Origin: Flavobacteriales bacterium | GTDB lineage: Bacteria > Bacteroidota > Bacteroidia > Flavobacteriales_D > Sanyastnellaceae | Reading direction: 5' to 3' | Length of the DNA stretch: 45,625 nucleotides | Assembly: GCA_020437755.1 (NCBI GenBank) | Contig: JAGQVX010000010.1 | Span: 1 to 45,625 of the forward strand | Shown: one piece after another, positions 1 through 8,809 of the stretch | How positions within the stretch are numbered: the first letter of the stretch is position 1 | How the letters are laid out: each line of letters begins with the position of its first letter | Translations under genes and position numbers: made by a program | The notes under the pieces: model-generated | Database searches by the model: none | What the model was told of the DNA's origin: nothing | What the model saw: only the letters and a program-made list of their open reading frames with translations

Positions 1-459
1 ATGCAACAATCCGGACACTATGCCATCACCGCTCGCCGTGACAATGTGTTTCAGTTTGGATGGAAGATCGATGCTGGGATTGGAATGAAATACGTACAAC
101 ACAATACTATGCTGGAGGGTCTTGGAACTTGGCGAACATATGAAAAAGACACCTATGACATAGATCAAGAAGACTATTACAAACTAGACGCCTCACAAAT
201 AAATCGATGGTTGTGGTTCGCTGACTTTGGCGTCACACTTCGGTGGCGAAAAACCTCCTTCTTCTATCGTCAATACTTTCACAAAATTGAATACAAGGTT
301 GATCCGGTAGATCTTTGCTCACCTGAAATTCAAGCCCTGATCAACGATCCTGACGAACAGGAATTCTTTGAAAAGACCATTCAACCCGAATTTGATTCCA
401 ATTGGAAACGTGGGTACTATGGATATGGAACAATAGGATTTGCCTGGTTTTTCGACTAA
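1..459 (+). CDS. C-terminal part of an outer-membrane beta-barrel protein (5' end outside window)
   Basis: The reading frame is open from the first base to a TAA at 457-459, giving 152 residues. The ATG at position 1 is probably internal, so the gene likely starts upstream of the window. The protein is rich in alternating aromatic and polar residues (for example WLWFADFGVTLRW and GYYGYGTIGFAWFFD) and ends in an aromatic-rich strand, as outer-membrane barrels do. The stop codon abuts the stop of the next gene, which runs the other way. I do not recognise the family. The outer-membrane location is inferred from strand pattern only. Confidence 0.6.
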   Translation: MQQSGHYAITARRDNVFQFGWKIDAGIGMKYVQHNTMLEGLGTWRTYEKDTYDIDQEDYYKLDASQINRWLWFADFGVTLRWRKTSFFYRQYFHKIEYKVDPVDLCSPEIQALINDPDEQEFFEKTIQPEFDSNWKRGYYGYGTIGFAWFFD

Positions 460-963
460 TTAAAACTCCCCCAAAAGTTTAATGCCAAAAACACTGTCCC
501 AATAATTGGAACTCTCAGTAAAGGTTTTGTACAAAATGGGAGTATACCCCGCGCATAGTGAAAATCCACCTTTTGTTTTCAATTGTAATCCCAACCAGGC
601 ATTCAAATTGGCAAAAGTATGAGGCCCCGATTTGTTCCAATTCACAAATGGACCCGCTTCTATAAACAGCCAATTTCTCCCAGCCAGCAGGTGAAAGCCG
701 GTTTGAATCGAATAGGTTCCTGCCGGCCCGCCTGCTGCCAAATCACCATTTGCATTAAGTCCAACACAAGAAATAACATTCCCTTGAAACCATGACGATG
801 ACAGAGTCGTCCGTTCATATCGCAAGCCAATCATCATTTGCCCTCCAAGTTGACCTCCGAGATGATTTCTTGCAACCCTCGATGAATCCTGAGATAGAAC
901 AACGAAAGAACCTGCCAGGAAACCACAGATGGCAATTGCTTTATAAAAATATCCCTTTTCCAC
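460..963 (-). CDS. Small secreted outer-membrane barrel-like protein, hypothetical
   Basis: The product has 167 residues. It starts with a short basic segment and a hydrophobic stretch (residues about 8-24, AIAICGFLAGSFVVLSQ), consistent with a Sec signal peptide. The rest alternates hydrophobic and polar residues and is rich in Gly and Trp (MMIGLRYERTTLSSSW, WLFIEAGPFVNW, AWLGLQL), and it ends in Phe, as small 8-10-stranded barrels do. It converges on the partial gene to its left with no gap between stop codons. No specific family is recognised. Porin-like or lipid A-modifying barrels remain possible. Confidence 0.6.
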   Translation of the reverse strand: MEKGYFYKAIAICGFLAGSFVVLSQDSSRVARNHLGGQLGGQMMIGLRYERTTLSSSWFQGNVISCVGLNANGDLAAGGPAGTYSIQTGFHLLAGRNWLFIEAGPFVNWNKSGPHTFANLNAWLGLQLKTKGGFSLCAGYTPILYKTFTESSNYWDSVFGIKLLGEF

Positions 964-1068
964 TCTAAGACCTCAATTTTACCATTAGCATCTGTAGCCG
1001 TATCTGTTTTTTCCTCCCCCAGACAACCTATCCCCTTTTCTGTGCATCTAACATGCGAATTATTTGCC

Positions 1069-1151
1069 GAAATACCTTAACGCAAACGACTATGTATCCA
1101 GTCCTTTCCAGTTATGAGTGACAAGAATTGTAGCACGTATTAAGGTATTTC
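1069..1151. repeat. 12-bp perfect inverted repeat in the intergenic gap 964-1265
   Basis: GAAATACCTTAA at 1069-1080 is exactly complementary to TTAAGGTATTTC at 1140-1151, with 59 bases between. The roughly 300-bp gap otherwise holds only the hutI terminator and no credible gene. The repeat could be a remnant of a small mobile element or the base of a structured RNA. Nothing in the sequence decides between these. Confidence 0.4.
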
Positions 1152-1192
1152 ATTAGTACATGTAAAGAGGTTGCTTTAACCCGCACATCTAA

Positions 1193-1242
1193 AAGAAACC
1201 TGATTCCGTATGGGTATCCACAGACCCGGAGTCAGGTTTCTT
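1193..1242 (-). terminator. Rho-independent terminator of hutI
   Basis: Arms 1193-1208 (AAGAAACCTGATTCCG) and 1227-1242 (CGGAGTCAGGTTTCTT) form a 16-bp stem with one G-T-type imperfection and an 18-nt loop. On the minus strand the stem runs into a short T-rich tract, and it lies 23 bases past the hutI stop. It could also act on the plus strand, where TTGCTTTTG follows. Confidence 0.75.
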
Positions 1243-1265
1243 GCTTTTGTGTCTGCAAAATAGCT

Positions 1266-2507
1266 TTATGAGTTTGTTGCTACCAATTTTCCGTTCACAA
1301 ACACACGACTGATGAGATTGTCGCCAAATGAGTACGGTAAATACGCGTATGAAGTCATTTCGCGCGTGATAAAAAAGGATGCTTTCTTCCCCAAGGTCAT
1401 TGATCCCATTTGATCAGACCATTCCAAGGCTGCTGCGCCATTGATTGTGGCTGCATTGATGGCTTCTTCGGGGTTCATGCGCATTTTCATGCACGCCAGG
1501 GCCACGGCCAAGCTCATGTTTCCGGATGGAGATGAGCCGGGGTTATAGTCGGTGGCGATGGCTACCGGTACTCCTGCCGCGATCAGTCTACGGGCTGGTG
1601 TGTAGGGAATGGTGAGAAACAGCGAACACAGTGGCAACGCGGTGGCAATAGTTCCGCTTCCTATTAACACGTCGATATCATCATCTTCCAATTCTTCCAG
1701 GTGATCCACGCTAATGGCACCTCGTTCTACACTCGCTTTTACGCCGCCAATGGCATTGAACTGGTTGACGTGCGTCTTGGGTTTGAGTCCCCATTTGGCG
1801 CCTGCCTCCAATACCCGCTCGGTATCTGCAACATCAAAATAGCCTTCTTCACAAAAAATATCGATGTAATCGGCCAATCCCTCTTCGGCAGCGCGTGGAA
1901 TCATTTCTTCACACACCAGTTGAATATATCCCGACTTGTTTCCTTTGTACTCCAGCGGCAATGCGTGGGCTCCCAGGAGCGTGGTGCGAATGGGCAAAGG
2001 CTGCAATTGGGCCAACTTCCTGGCTACACGCAGCATTTTCAACTCGGCGTCGATGGTCAGTCCGTAGCCACTTTTAATTTCTACTGCGCCGGTTCCGGTT
2101 TTGGTGACATTCGTCAAACGGTTAAGCGCCGCTTCGATGAGTTCATCTTCACTCGCCAGTCGCAACTTTGCCGCGCTGTTGAGAATCCCCCCACCGCGCC
2201 GGGCGATTTCCTCGTAAGTGAGTCCGTTGATCCGATCCACAAATTCCCCTTCCCGATTTCCGGCATAAACAATATGCGTGTGCGAATCCACCCAGGTTGG
2301 GAAGACGAATCCGTTGCCTGCATCAATCTGTTCAAACGTCCCCTCCGGCGGTGTTCCGGTACCCATATTCAGTATGCGATCGTCTTCCATGAGCAGCCAG
2401 GCATTCTCCAAAATGGGAAGGTCTTTCATCCCTCGACCTTTTACGAGAAGAACTTCTTTAGCGTGACAGCCCACAATGGCTTTGATGTTATGAATGAGTG
2501 TTTGCAT
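1266..2507 (-). CDS. hutI: Imidazolonepropionase (histidine degradation)
   Basis: HutI hydrolyses 4-imidazolone-5-propanoate to N-formimino-L-glutamate, the third step of histidine breakdown, in the cytoplasm. The product has 413 residues, the usual size. The amidohydrolase metal motif HTH is at residues 76-78 (VDSHTHIVYAG). Further on are a family-typical LLGAHALP segment, a KTHVNQFNAIGG strand, and the C-terminal block GVPVAIATDYNPGSSPSGNM that is diagnostic for HutI. The frame remains open for 46 more codons upstream, but those would overlap the start of the divergent gene and resemble nothing, so I place the start at the ATG at 2507. No hutH, hutU or hutG lies in the window, so the pathway genes are not clustered here. 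Confidence 0.93.
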   Translation of the reverse strand: MQTLIHNIKAIVGCHAKEVLLVKGRGMKDLPILENAWLLMEDDRILNMGTGTPPEGTFEQIDAGNGFVFPTWVDSHTHIVYAGNREGEFVDRINGLTYEEIARRGGGILNSAAKLRLASEDELIEAALNRLTNVTKTGTGAVEIKSGYGLTIDAELKMLRVARKLAQLQPLPIRTTLLGAHALPLEYKGNKSGYIQLVCEEMIPRAAEEGLADYIDIFCEEGYFDVADTERVLEAGAKWGLKPKTHVNQFNAIGGVKASVERGAISVDHLEELEDDDIDVLIGSGTIATALPLCSLFLTIPYTPARRLIAAGVPVAIATDYNPGSSPSGNMSLAVALACMKMRMNPEEAINAATINGAAALEWSDQMGSMTLGKKASFFITREMTSYAYLPYSFGDNLISRVFVNGKLVATNS

Positions 2508-2585
2508 AGACCCCTGAATATTGCACAAAGATCGAAGTTCAAATGGATTTTGAATGCTATCGCTCCATTTTCGTATGTTCGCTTC

Positions 2586-3314
2586 ATGAGGAGATTGCTG
2601 ATGATTATTGTGCTCGGCGGGATGGCCGGAACCCTGATGGGGCAATACGAGCCCGAGGAGGAAAAACTACCGGATGCGCGAAACACGATCGGCACCAACC
2701 TCACTCCTGCCCTGGTCTACTTGCTCAACGCTTATCCCTCCGTGCCGAGGTTCACCCTCCAGTACAAGCGTCAACAGCGCATCAACCGCAAACTCAGAAT
2801 CTCAGTCAATTATGAAATTCGTGATCGATACGACGAGACCCTTGAAGAGGGAAATGTAGTGGGTGTTGGAGATTCGATTGCCGTATTCGACCTGGACCGG
2901 GCGTTCAACTACATCGTTGATGTACGTGGAGGAATGGAATGGTTCAAACCCAATAGGGTTTTTACCATGGTGTACGGAGTGGATCTGTACGCCGGATACC
3001 GCAGGGACTACAGTGGTACCGACCGTGTCACCCTCAAGCTTACCGATTTGGGATTCATTCCCCACCCTGATGTGCCAACTGCATCTTATGAAAAGGCCAT
3101 TGAATATGGTGTCGCCGGATTTGATTTCTCCATAGGTTCACAGTTCAGGGCGAGTGACAAGATCAATTTTGTTATTCGCTGGACACCCCAGTTTGGGTAT
3201 CGAAGTCCGATTAAAGAATACTATTCAGACCCCGCATTACGCACCGATCCCGCGCTGGGAACAATCGATTTGCACCTGCGCTTATTGGAGCTGTATGTGA
3301 ACTACGTGTTCTAA
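2586..3314 (+). CDS. Secreted/outer-membrane barrel-like hypothetical protein
   Basis: The product has 242 residues. The start at 2586 gives a good signal peptide (MRRLLMIIVLGGMAGTLMGQ). The frame is open far upstream, but that part is antisense to hutI. The mature part has repeated amphipathic strands (FTLQYKRQQRINRKLRISVNYEI, FTMVYGVDLYAGY, INFVIRWTPQFGYRS) and ends LELYVNYVF, a terminal Phe as in outer-membrane barrels. It resembles barrel proteins in which strands are read from conserved aromatic turns. No function is recognised. It is divergent from hutI across 78 bases that must hold both promoters. Confidence 0.7.
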   Translation: MRRLLMIIVLGGMAGTLMGQYEPEEEKLPDARNTIGTNLTPALVYLLNAYPSVPRFTLQYKRQQRINRKLRISVNYEIRDRYDETLEEGNVVGVGDSIAVFDLDRAFNYIVDVRGGMEWFKPNRVFTMVYGVDLYAGYRRDYSGTDRVTLKLTDLGFIPHPDVPTASYEKAIEYGVAGFDFSIGSQFRASDKINFVIRWTPQFGYRSPIKEYYSDPALRTDPALGTIDLHLRLLELYVNYVF

Positions 3315-3316
3315 AT

Positions 3317-6300
3317 TCAAAGCTTAATCACATCCTTGATCACCGTGCCTTCATTGCTGATGAGTCTCACGGTGTACTTTCCTTCCGCCCAGGCAGACAG
3401 GTCAACCATTTGCCGAATGGCAGCGCTTGACTCTTCAAAAACAATGCGTCCTACGGCATCAAAAATTTGTATCTGAACCGATCCTGAGCCTGTTCGGCTC
3501 CAATCCAACGTGAGCAAGCCGGTTGTGGGATTGGGGTAAATCGCCACTGCGCGCTCGGTGAATTCGGCAACGCCAACCACAGGTTCAACGCCAATCGTGA
3601 ACACACCTGCCCCTGAAAACTGAACCTCAGCCTGCCACACATCGCCAACCAGGGTAAGTGGGAAGAAATCCAACTGTTGGGACGGCAAGAACGCGTCTTC
3701 ATCGCCCACAATTACACCAATGGGTGCGCCGAAATCGGGAACTTCAGAAGCCATGATACTTACCGATACTGTACCCACATCCCCGGTTTGGTCATATCCC
3801 CAGGTTCGGAAAACACGGGCGCTTTCAATAGGATAGCCATCTGACTGAATATCCATAGAAGCTTCATCATCTCCCCACAACAGGTATTCGCCATTGTCCA
3901 TATCTGAAGCATTGTTCATGCGGACTATTCCCGTGCCTTGCGCATCGTGATGGTAGTCGTAGAACGTCTCCTGTCCGATACCCGCCACGTTTAGCGGCTG
4001 ATCCCACTGGGCATATCGACGCTGCAATCCGAGATCGATGCCGTACTTAACTGCCAGATAGTTGATGGCAAGCATCCAATGCGAGCGATGCACACGACGG
4101 TTGTAAATGAAGTGCTCGGCTATGCGGCCTTCCCCAAAACGGTCGTCGTAATCCCATCCGTATTTTATATCGATTGACTGATCTTCCGACCGTTCACCAA
4201 TTTCGGCACCTCCCCAGTCCAGTTTGCGTTCATCAAACAGGGTTGAGAAAAACTGATAGTAATCGGTTTGTTCATACACCACGCCGTAGATGTGTTGTCC
4301 GGCTGCATCACCAATATACTCCTTCGAGCCATTGGCATAGTCTTCATTCATATCGATGACCATGGAAGAGTACTGAGACTCATTTTTCCATGGATGCAGC
4401 ACGAATCCATTGGGCATACGCGCTGAGGCAATCCACCCGTGGGTGTTGAACTGGATATTTTCGCCTTTAGCCAAACTGAACACACTGAGGTTTTGTCCCG
4501 GAACGATATTCTCGGCCATGAGGTAATCATCTTCTCCATCGAAAACAATTGCCGGACGACCATAGATCCCGTCTGATCCAAGCCCAAGGATGGGTTGAGC
4601 CGCAGCAGTAGACTGCACCGCTTCTGCACCTTGTCCGCTCTGATCCAGCCACTGGTCCACAGAACCATTCGTGGTTTGTTGGGCGCCTTGCCACATCACT
4701 CCGCGATCGGCACGCAGCCAGAGGGCTATGGTCTCTTCATCGCCAACCCCACCCGGACCATAAATACCGAACGGTTCAGGAACCGGATTGTACATGAGAA
4801 ACAACGTATCGGAATGCGTTGTTGGAATACCATCGGTATCGGTTGCGGCGTTGTTTTCAACGTAGATTTTCACCGGCCCGAAGGTCGTTGGAGTCAGGTC
4901 GAGGGTAAATTCTACCGGACCTCCGCTCACTCCATTGAGTGTGGCGTTTTCGACGAAAATATCCACATCTTCAAAGCCGGAAACTTCGACAATGTTCAGG
5001 TTGCGATAGAACGAAACCTGTGCTTCAAAATCTGCATATACCTCGAAGGCATCATCCTCGGCGCGCACAGATGCGATAGCCGGAAAAACATAGGTTTCAG
5101 GATCGAACAGGTCGGATTCCCAAAGTCCGCGTCCGTAGGTAGCCGCGCGCAGTCTGCTTTCCGCCGGTGAATCTCCCTGGAAAATCTCCAATTCGGTCAC
5201 CCTCACATTGGCTGGGAATCCGTCGCTGAACTCAATAAAAGAGTCCATGGATGCATCTTTATAATAGATACCCATATCGGTTCCCACGTAGAGTCCTTCA
5301 TCACTATTGACATCGTATACCAGGGTATTCACGTTGATGGGTGGGATACCCGACGAGATATCTTCCCAGCTAAATCCGCCATCTGCAGAACGGTACACAT
5401 TTGTGTTGTAGGCGATATAAACTATCCCTGTATCTGTAGGGTGTGTTTCAATGGCTACCACCGGACTGGAAGCCAATGGCAGGAAATTGCCCAGGTTGAG
5501 CCATTGAGGGTCTTCATCGAGGGCGTTTTGGCATTTGAAAATACGGGCATTACCCTGGCTACACCACAGGGTGTTTTGGTCTGAACGGCTTTGCACGAGC
5601 GCCACCATGTTCCAGGTATTGTTGTTCCCTAAATTGTTGGAGATTTTTTCCCAAACCAATGAGTCTTTGATGGGATGCTTGATATTGGTGCAGCGCCATA
5701 CATTCTTCAATCCCACGAACATGTGGTTCTCATCCCAGCGTGAAAGGATATAAGGTGAATACCATGCACCCTCTTCGTTAATGCCCAATACGTCCATTCC
5801 GGTAACCTGTTGGTTGTAGTATTCCGGTCCGGTGCGGAAAATCCGTCCGTAATAAATGGAGCCATAGCGGTAATTTTCATCGGTGTGGTCGTACCAGCAT
5901 TCGAATCCATCACCACCACCCCGACGTTGCCATTTGATTCCGTTCCATTCGGCCGTGCCGTTGTCCTGAAATCCGGTTAGGGCCTTGGCGCCGGTAAGTG
6001 CCGATTGCCCCATGCGGTAGATTTGTCCGTTGATGATTCCCTCACTGATATCCAGCCATTCCTGATTGTTGACATAATGGTAAAAACCGCCGTCATTGCA
6101 GAGGTACAAATCATTGTTGTGCGGCGAGATGGCGCATTCGTGTTGATCAACATGCAGGTAATCCGGATTGATATCGGTCCAGGTAGCCCCACCGTCCGAG
6201 CTTTTCTTCATGCGGATTCCACCGAGGTAAATATTACCTTCCACATCGGCCGTCATGCAGAGGTCGTACCATGCTTGTCCGCCATCACTTGATCCATCGG

Positions 6301-7384
6301 CAGCCCATCCCAGAAGATTGGGTTCTTCGGCCATGCTTTCGAAGGAGGTACCACCGTTGGTAGATCGATAAAACTCTTTGAATTCGTAGGTAGTGGCGGC
6401 GCAGATATACACCAATTCCGGATTGGCCGGAGTCACAGCCAACACCATTCGATTAGAACCTGACAATCCCTCGTTGATCCATTCCCAGTTTTGTCCGCCA
6501 TCGGTAGTACGGAAGTATTTTCCATTGGCGGTAGCATAAATGGTGTTGGGATCGCCGGGTTTGGTGACCATCTGTCGGTAATCGGTAGAGTTGGGTGAGT
6601 TATAGACCCAGGTCTCGCCAAAATCTTCTGAGCGGAAAATACCGTCATTGGTTCCGGCCAGGACGACATTGGGTTCATCTGCTTTAACTATGAGGCAACC
6701 CACATTGAGGGATTCCATGCCCCCATTTACAAAGCTCCAGTTCAAGCCGCCATCGGTTGATTTCATAACCCCCATTCCCGGACTATCGGAAGCGTCGCGG
6801 TCGCCGGTACCGAGGTACACGATATCCGGATTCACCGGATCAAAAGCCAAAGCTGACACTCCAAGCGTAAGGAAGTTATCGGTATTGGTTTCCCAAGATT
6901 GGCCGCCGTCGTAGCTTCTCCAAACTCCGGCAGCCGGTGTTCCAACGAAAATGATATCCGGGTTGGTTGGATGGAAGGCAACGCAACTTGTGCGGCCTAC
7001 TCCATTGATATCTTCCCGTGTGGTGAGATCATCGAGTATGGGGCCCAGTTGCTCCCAGTTTCCGGCAGGAGATCTGTAGGCATTCGCCAAATGGTAAGCC
7101 CCGCTGACGTGCGCAATGTCGCCACCATTCACCGCATAACCAGCTGCATCCAGACGGTATTGCATCAGGTATTCCCAGCGTTTGAAAGGTTTCCAACCGC
7201 ATCCGCGGGTAATTTCTTTGCCTTCCCAGTAGCTGTTGTGGAGGTCCACAATTTCCTGGTAAGTCATATCACCATCCTTCATGAGTTCAACCCAATCGGG
7301 AGCATCGATAGAAGAGGTGTTGTTCTGCGCATGAATAGCACTTGCGAAAGCGGTGATCAGGAGTACTGTAAGTAATCTGGCCAT
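3317..7384 (-). CDS. Giant T9SS-secreted BNR/sortilin-type beta-propeller protein with LamG-like domain
   Basis: The product has 1355 residues. There is a signal peptide at 1-19. A long region, about 100-790, carries many BNR/Asp-box turns of the type S-x-D-G-G-x-x-W (for example STDGGLNWSFV, SSDGGATWTDI, SADGGFSWEDI). This is the VPS10/sortilin-like propeller common in Bacteroidota exoproteins. Residues about 870-1130 look like a concanavalin/LamG-type sandwich (DQWLDQSGQGAEAVQ, IVFDGEDDYLM, EHFIYNRRVHRSHW). The last 75 residues form a Por sorting domain (AIYPNPTTGLLTLDW ... KYTVRLISNEGTVIKDVIKL). The protein should be exported through Sec and the type IX system and attached to, or released from, the surface. 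Asp-box propellers occur in both glycosidases and adhesins, so no activity is assigned. One TTTGGCGAATGCC motif and one TTTGCCGAATGGC motif lie in the gene. Confidence 0.85.
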   Translation of the reverse strand: MARLLTVLLITAFASAIHAQNNTSSIDAPDWVELMKDGDMTYQEIVDLHNSYWEGKEITRGCGWKPFKRWEYLMQYRLDAAGYAVNGGDIAHVSGAYHLANAYRSPAGNWEQLGPILDDLTTREDINGVGRTSCVAFHPTNPDIIFVGTPAAGVWRSYDGGQSWETNTDNFLTLGVSALAFDPVNPDIVYLGTGDRDASDSPGMGVMKSTDGGLNWSFVNGGMESLNVGCLIVKADEPNVVLAGTNDGIFRSEDFGETWVYNSPNSTDYRQMVTKPGDPNTIYATANGKYFRTTDGGQNWEWINEGLSGSNRMVLAVTPANPELVYICAATTYEFKEFYRSTNGGTSFESMAEEPNLLGWAADGSSDGGQAWYDLCMTADVEGNIYLGGIRMKKSSDGGATWTDINPDYLHVDQHECAISPHNNDLYLCNDGGFYHYVNNQEWLDISEGIINGQIYRMGQSALTGAKALTGFQDNGTAEWNGIKWQRRGGGDGFECWYDHTDENYRYGSIYYGRIFRTGPEYYNQQVTGMDVLGINEEGAWYSPYILSRWDENHMFVGLKNVWRCTNIKHPIKDSLVWEKISNNLGNNNTWNMVALVQSRSDQNTLWCSQGNARIFKCQNALDEDPQWLNLGNFLPLASSPVVAIETHPTDTGIVYIAYNTNVYRSADGGFSWEDISSGIPPINVNTLVYDVNSDEGLYVGTDMGIYYKDASMDSFIEFSDGFPANVRVTELEIFQGDSPAESRLRAATYGRGLWESDLFDPETYVFPAIASVRAEDDAFEVYADFEAQVSFYRNLNIVEVSGFEDVDIFVENATLNGVSGGPVEFTLDLTPTTFGPVKIYVENNAATDTDGIPTTHSDTLFLMYNPVPEPFGIYGPGGVGDEETIALWLRADRGVMWQGAQQTTNGSVDQWLDQSGQGAEAVQSTAAAQPILGLGSDGIYGRPAIVFDGEDDYLMAENIVPGQNLSVFSLAKGENIQFNTHGWIASARMPNGFVLHPWKNESQYSSMVIDMNEDYANGSKEYIGDAAGQHIYGVVYEQTDYYQFFSTLFDERKLDWGGAEIGERSEDQSIDIKYGWDYDDRFGEGRIAEHFIYNRRVHRSHWMLAINYLAVKYGIDLGLQRRYAQWDQPLNVAGIGQETFYDYHHDAQGTGIVRMNNASDMDNGEYLLWGDDEASMDIQSDGYPIESARVFRTWGYDQTGDVGTVSVSIMASEVPDFGAPIGVIVGDEDAFLPSQQLDFFPLTLVGDVWQAEVQFSGAGVFTIGVEPVVGVAEFTERAVAIYPNPTTGLLTLDWSRTGSGSVQIQIFDAVGRIVFEESSAAIRQMVDLSAWAEGKYTVRLISNEGTVIKDVIKL

Positions 7385-7424
7385 GTGGTTTAGAATTCAG
7401 GTTTTGGACAAAAGTAACGTTCAC

Positions 7425-7466
7425 TTTCCAAACTCCATGACTATTTCAGTATTCGAAGTTTGGAAA
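7425..7466. promoter_or_regulatory. Inverted repeat in the divergent promoter region 7385-7597
   Basis: TTTCCAAACT (7425-7434) and AGTTTGGAAA (7457-7466) are a perfect 10-bp inverted repeat with 22 bases between. On the minus strand TACTTTTG at 7416-7409 fits the Bacteroidota -7 box TAnnTTTG for the giant propeller gene, but no TTG sits at the usual distance upstream of it. The repeat may be an operator or a hairpin. Its role is inferred from position only. Confidence 0.4.
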
Positions 7467-7597
7467 ATGGGAAAGCAAGCCCCCGGAAGATGACTACGTT
7501 TTAACCATTTCCGGGTGTACATTTTAATAACAATTTGTGCGCTTACGGGTTCGGAACAAATGGATTTCACTAACATTGCCTTGCAATTGTTCAATCC

Positions 7598-8542
7598 ATG
7601 CAACTTCTCCGTAAACTATGTGAAATTCCCTCGACAAGCGGTGATGAACAGCGAATGAGCCAGTTCATTATTGAATATGTCATCGAGCATCGCGACCAGT
7701 GGTCGGTCAAGCCGGAGATCTTTGCCGGTGCCGGATTTCAGGATGCGGTTGTATTGGTTTTTGGAAGGCCAAGGGTAGCCGTATTTGCACACATGGATAC
7801 CGTGGGATACACAACAGGATACGGGAACCGGTTGCATAAAATCGGAGGTCCGAAAGCCGCGACGGGAACCTTACTCACCGGACTGGACAATCATGGCCAG
7901 GTAGAAGCCGTATTGGAGCACGTTGAGGAGCATGACGAGAAGGACAAAGACGGCAAGAAGAAGGACGTTTACACGTACACGTGTCACCGTGAAATAGAGC
8001 CCGGAACCCCACTTTCATACGTTTCCAATTGGAGGGAAGATGATGAGTCGGTGCAGAGTTGCTACCTGGACAATCGTGTAGGTGTTTGGAATGCACTGAA
8101 GTTGTGTGCTGAAGCTGAGAATCTGGCAATTGCGTTCACTACTTACGAAGAACATTTGGGCGGGACAGCCCAGTTCATTGGACGCTTCCTCTATAAATCG
8201 TTTGCTTGTCGGCAAGCGTTGATTAGTGACGTAACCCTTGAGTCTGAAGGCATCAAGCTCGGAGGCGGAGTGGCCATTAGTCTGCGCGACCGCGGAATAC
8301 CCCGTCGCAAGTACGTGCAGAAAGTCATGCGAATAGCCTCTGCACATGAAATTCCACATCAATTGGAAGTAGAAGATGCCGGCGGCAGTGATGGCAATCA
8401 ACTTCAAGCGAGTAGTTATCCCTGGGATTGGTGTTTTATCGGGCCTCCCGAATCCAACTACCACACCCCCGACGAGCGCATCTTAAAATCCGACCTGAAG
8501 GCGATGCAGGATCTGTATCGTTGTCTGATTGAGGAGTTATGA
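7598..8542 (+). CDS. M42-family metallo-aminopeptidase
   Basis: M42 enzymes are dinuclear-metal aminopeptidases that form cytoplasmic tetrahedral shells and trim peptides. The expected metal-site residues are all visible: H65 and D67 (AHMDTVG), bridging D158 (YLDNRVG), the catalytic pair E184-E185 (TYEEHLGG), D211 (ISDVT) and H289 (NYHTPDE). At 314 residues it is somewhat shorter than typical M42 proteins. A charged stretch around residues 110-125 (EEHDEKDKDGKKKDV) falls where the PDZ-like dimerisation domain usually lies, so that domain may be reduced. It starts at an ATG preceded by a roughly 210-bp divergent promoter region. A palindromic repeat array begins directly after its stop. Confidence 0.85.
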   Translation: MQLLRKLCEIPSTSGDEQRMSQFIIEYVIEHRDQWSVKPEIFAGAGFQDAVVLVFGRPRVAVFAHMDTVGYTTGYGNRLHKIGGPKAATGTLLTGLDNHGQVEAVLEHVEEHDEKDKDGKKKDVYTYTCHREIEPGTPLSYVSNWREDDESVQSCYLDNRVGVWNALKLCAEAENLAIAFTTYEEHLGGTAQFIGRFLYKSFACRQALISDVTLESEGIKLGGGVAISLRDRGIPRRKYVQKVMRIASAHEIPHQLEVEDAGGSDGNQLQASSYPWDWCFIGPPESNYHTPDERILKSDLKAMQDLYRCLIEEL

Positions 8543-8655
8543 GCGGGGCGCGATAATCGCGCCCGGGCCGAAGGGGGGGATACGCTTAAGACTATGTGAA
8601 CAGAGAGGAGCGCGATAAATCGCGCCCCGGCCGATTGGAGGGATCAGGGGAAACC
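8543..8655. repeat. Two-unit palindromic intergenic repeat array (copy 1)
   Basis: Unit 1 has the palindrome GGGCGCGAT-A-ATCGCGCCC (8546-8564), followed by GCCGAAGGGGGGGATACG, CTTAAGAC and CAGAGAG. Unit 2 begins about 62 bases later with GCGCGAT-AA-ATCGCGC and GCCGATTGGAGGGA. The same layout recurs at 15396-15520. It starts at the first base after the M42 stop codon. The palindrome-plus-spacer design resembles REP/BIME elements. Confidence 0.75.
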
Positions 8656-8661
8656 AACATT

Positions 8662-8681
8662 AATCAGCTTTTCGGCTGATT
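8662..8681. other. Short hairpin, possible terminator
   Basis: AATCAGC (8662-8668) pairs with GCTGATT (8675-8681) across a 6-base loop. It sits downstream of the repeat array between the M42 gene and the EF-G paralog. No clear T tract follows, so termination is uncertain. Confidence 0.35.
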
Positions 8682-8687
8682 TACACC

Positions 8688-8772
8688 TTGGAATTGTGGA
8701 GATCGTTGTGTACATTTAACACACCTACCAAAGGGAAAGCCTCATCATTCCGAGTGTTGACTCATTCCCTTT
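8688..8772 (+). promoter_or_regulatory. Probable promoter and structured leader of the EF-G paralog
   Basis: A TTG followed 20 bases later by TACATTTA (about 8711-8718) is a near match to the Bacteroidota promoter, with the last G of TAnnTTTG replaced by A. Downstream, AAAGGGAA (8730-8737) pairs with TTCCCTTT (8765-8772), enclosing a smaller GAGT-GTTG-ACTC hairpin. A folded 5' leader of about 80-90 nt in front of a starvation-type translation factor could be regulatory. That is inference. Confidence 0.4.
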
Positions 8773-8809
8773 CTGTTCTCTATTTAATTACCTATTTAAA
8801 TCCGTCACG

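Noticed and set aside
1701-2585. Plus-strand frame open over most of hutI, giving a 537-residue protein when joined to the downstream gene
   Set aside because: It is antisense to hutI and has no family character. The signal peptide that begins at 2586 marks the true start.
4595-5170. 191-residue plus-strand frame inside the giant propeller gene
   Set aside because: It has no start signal or domain, and the minus-strand protein is continuous and recognisable throughout.
8543-8655. CRISPR array
   Set aside because: There are only two imperfect units, no equal unique spacers, and the repeats are palindromes with a conserved tail.
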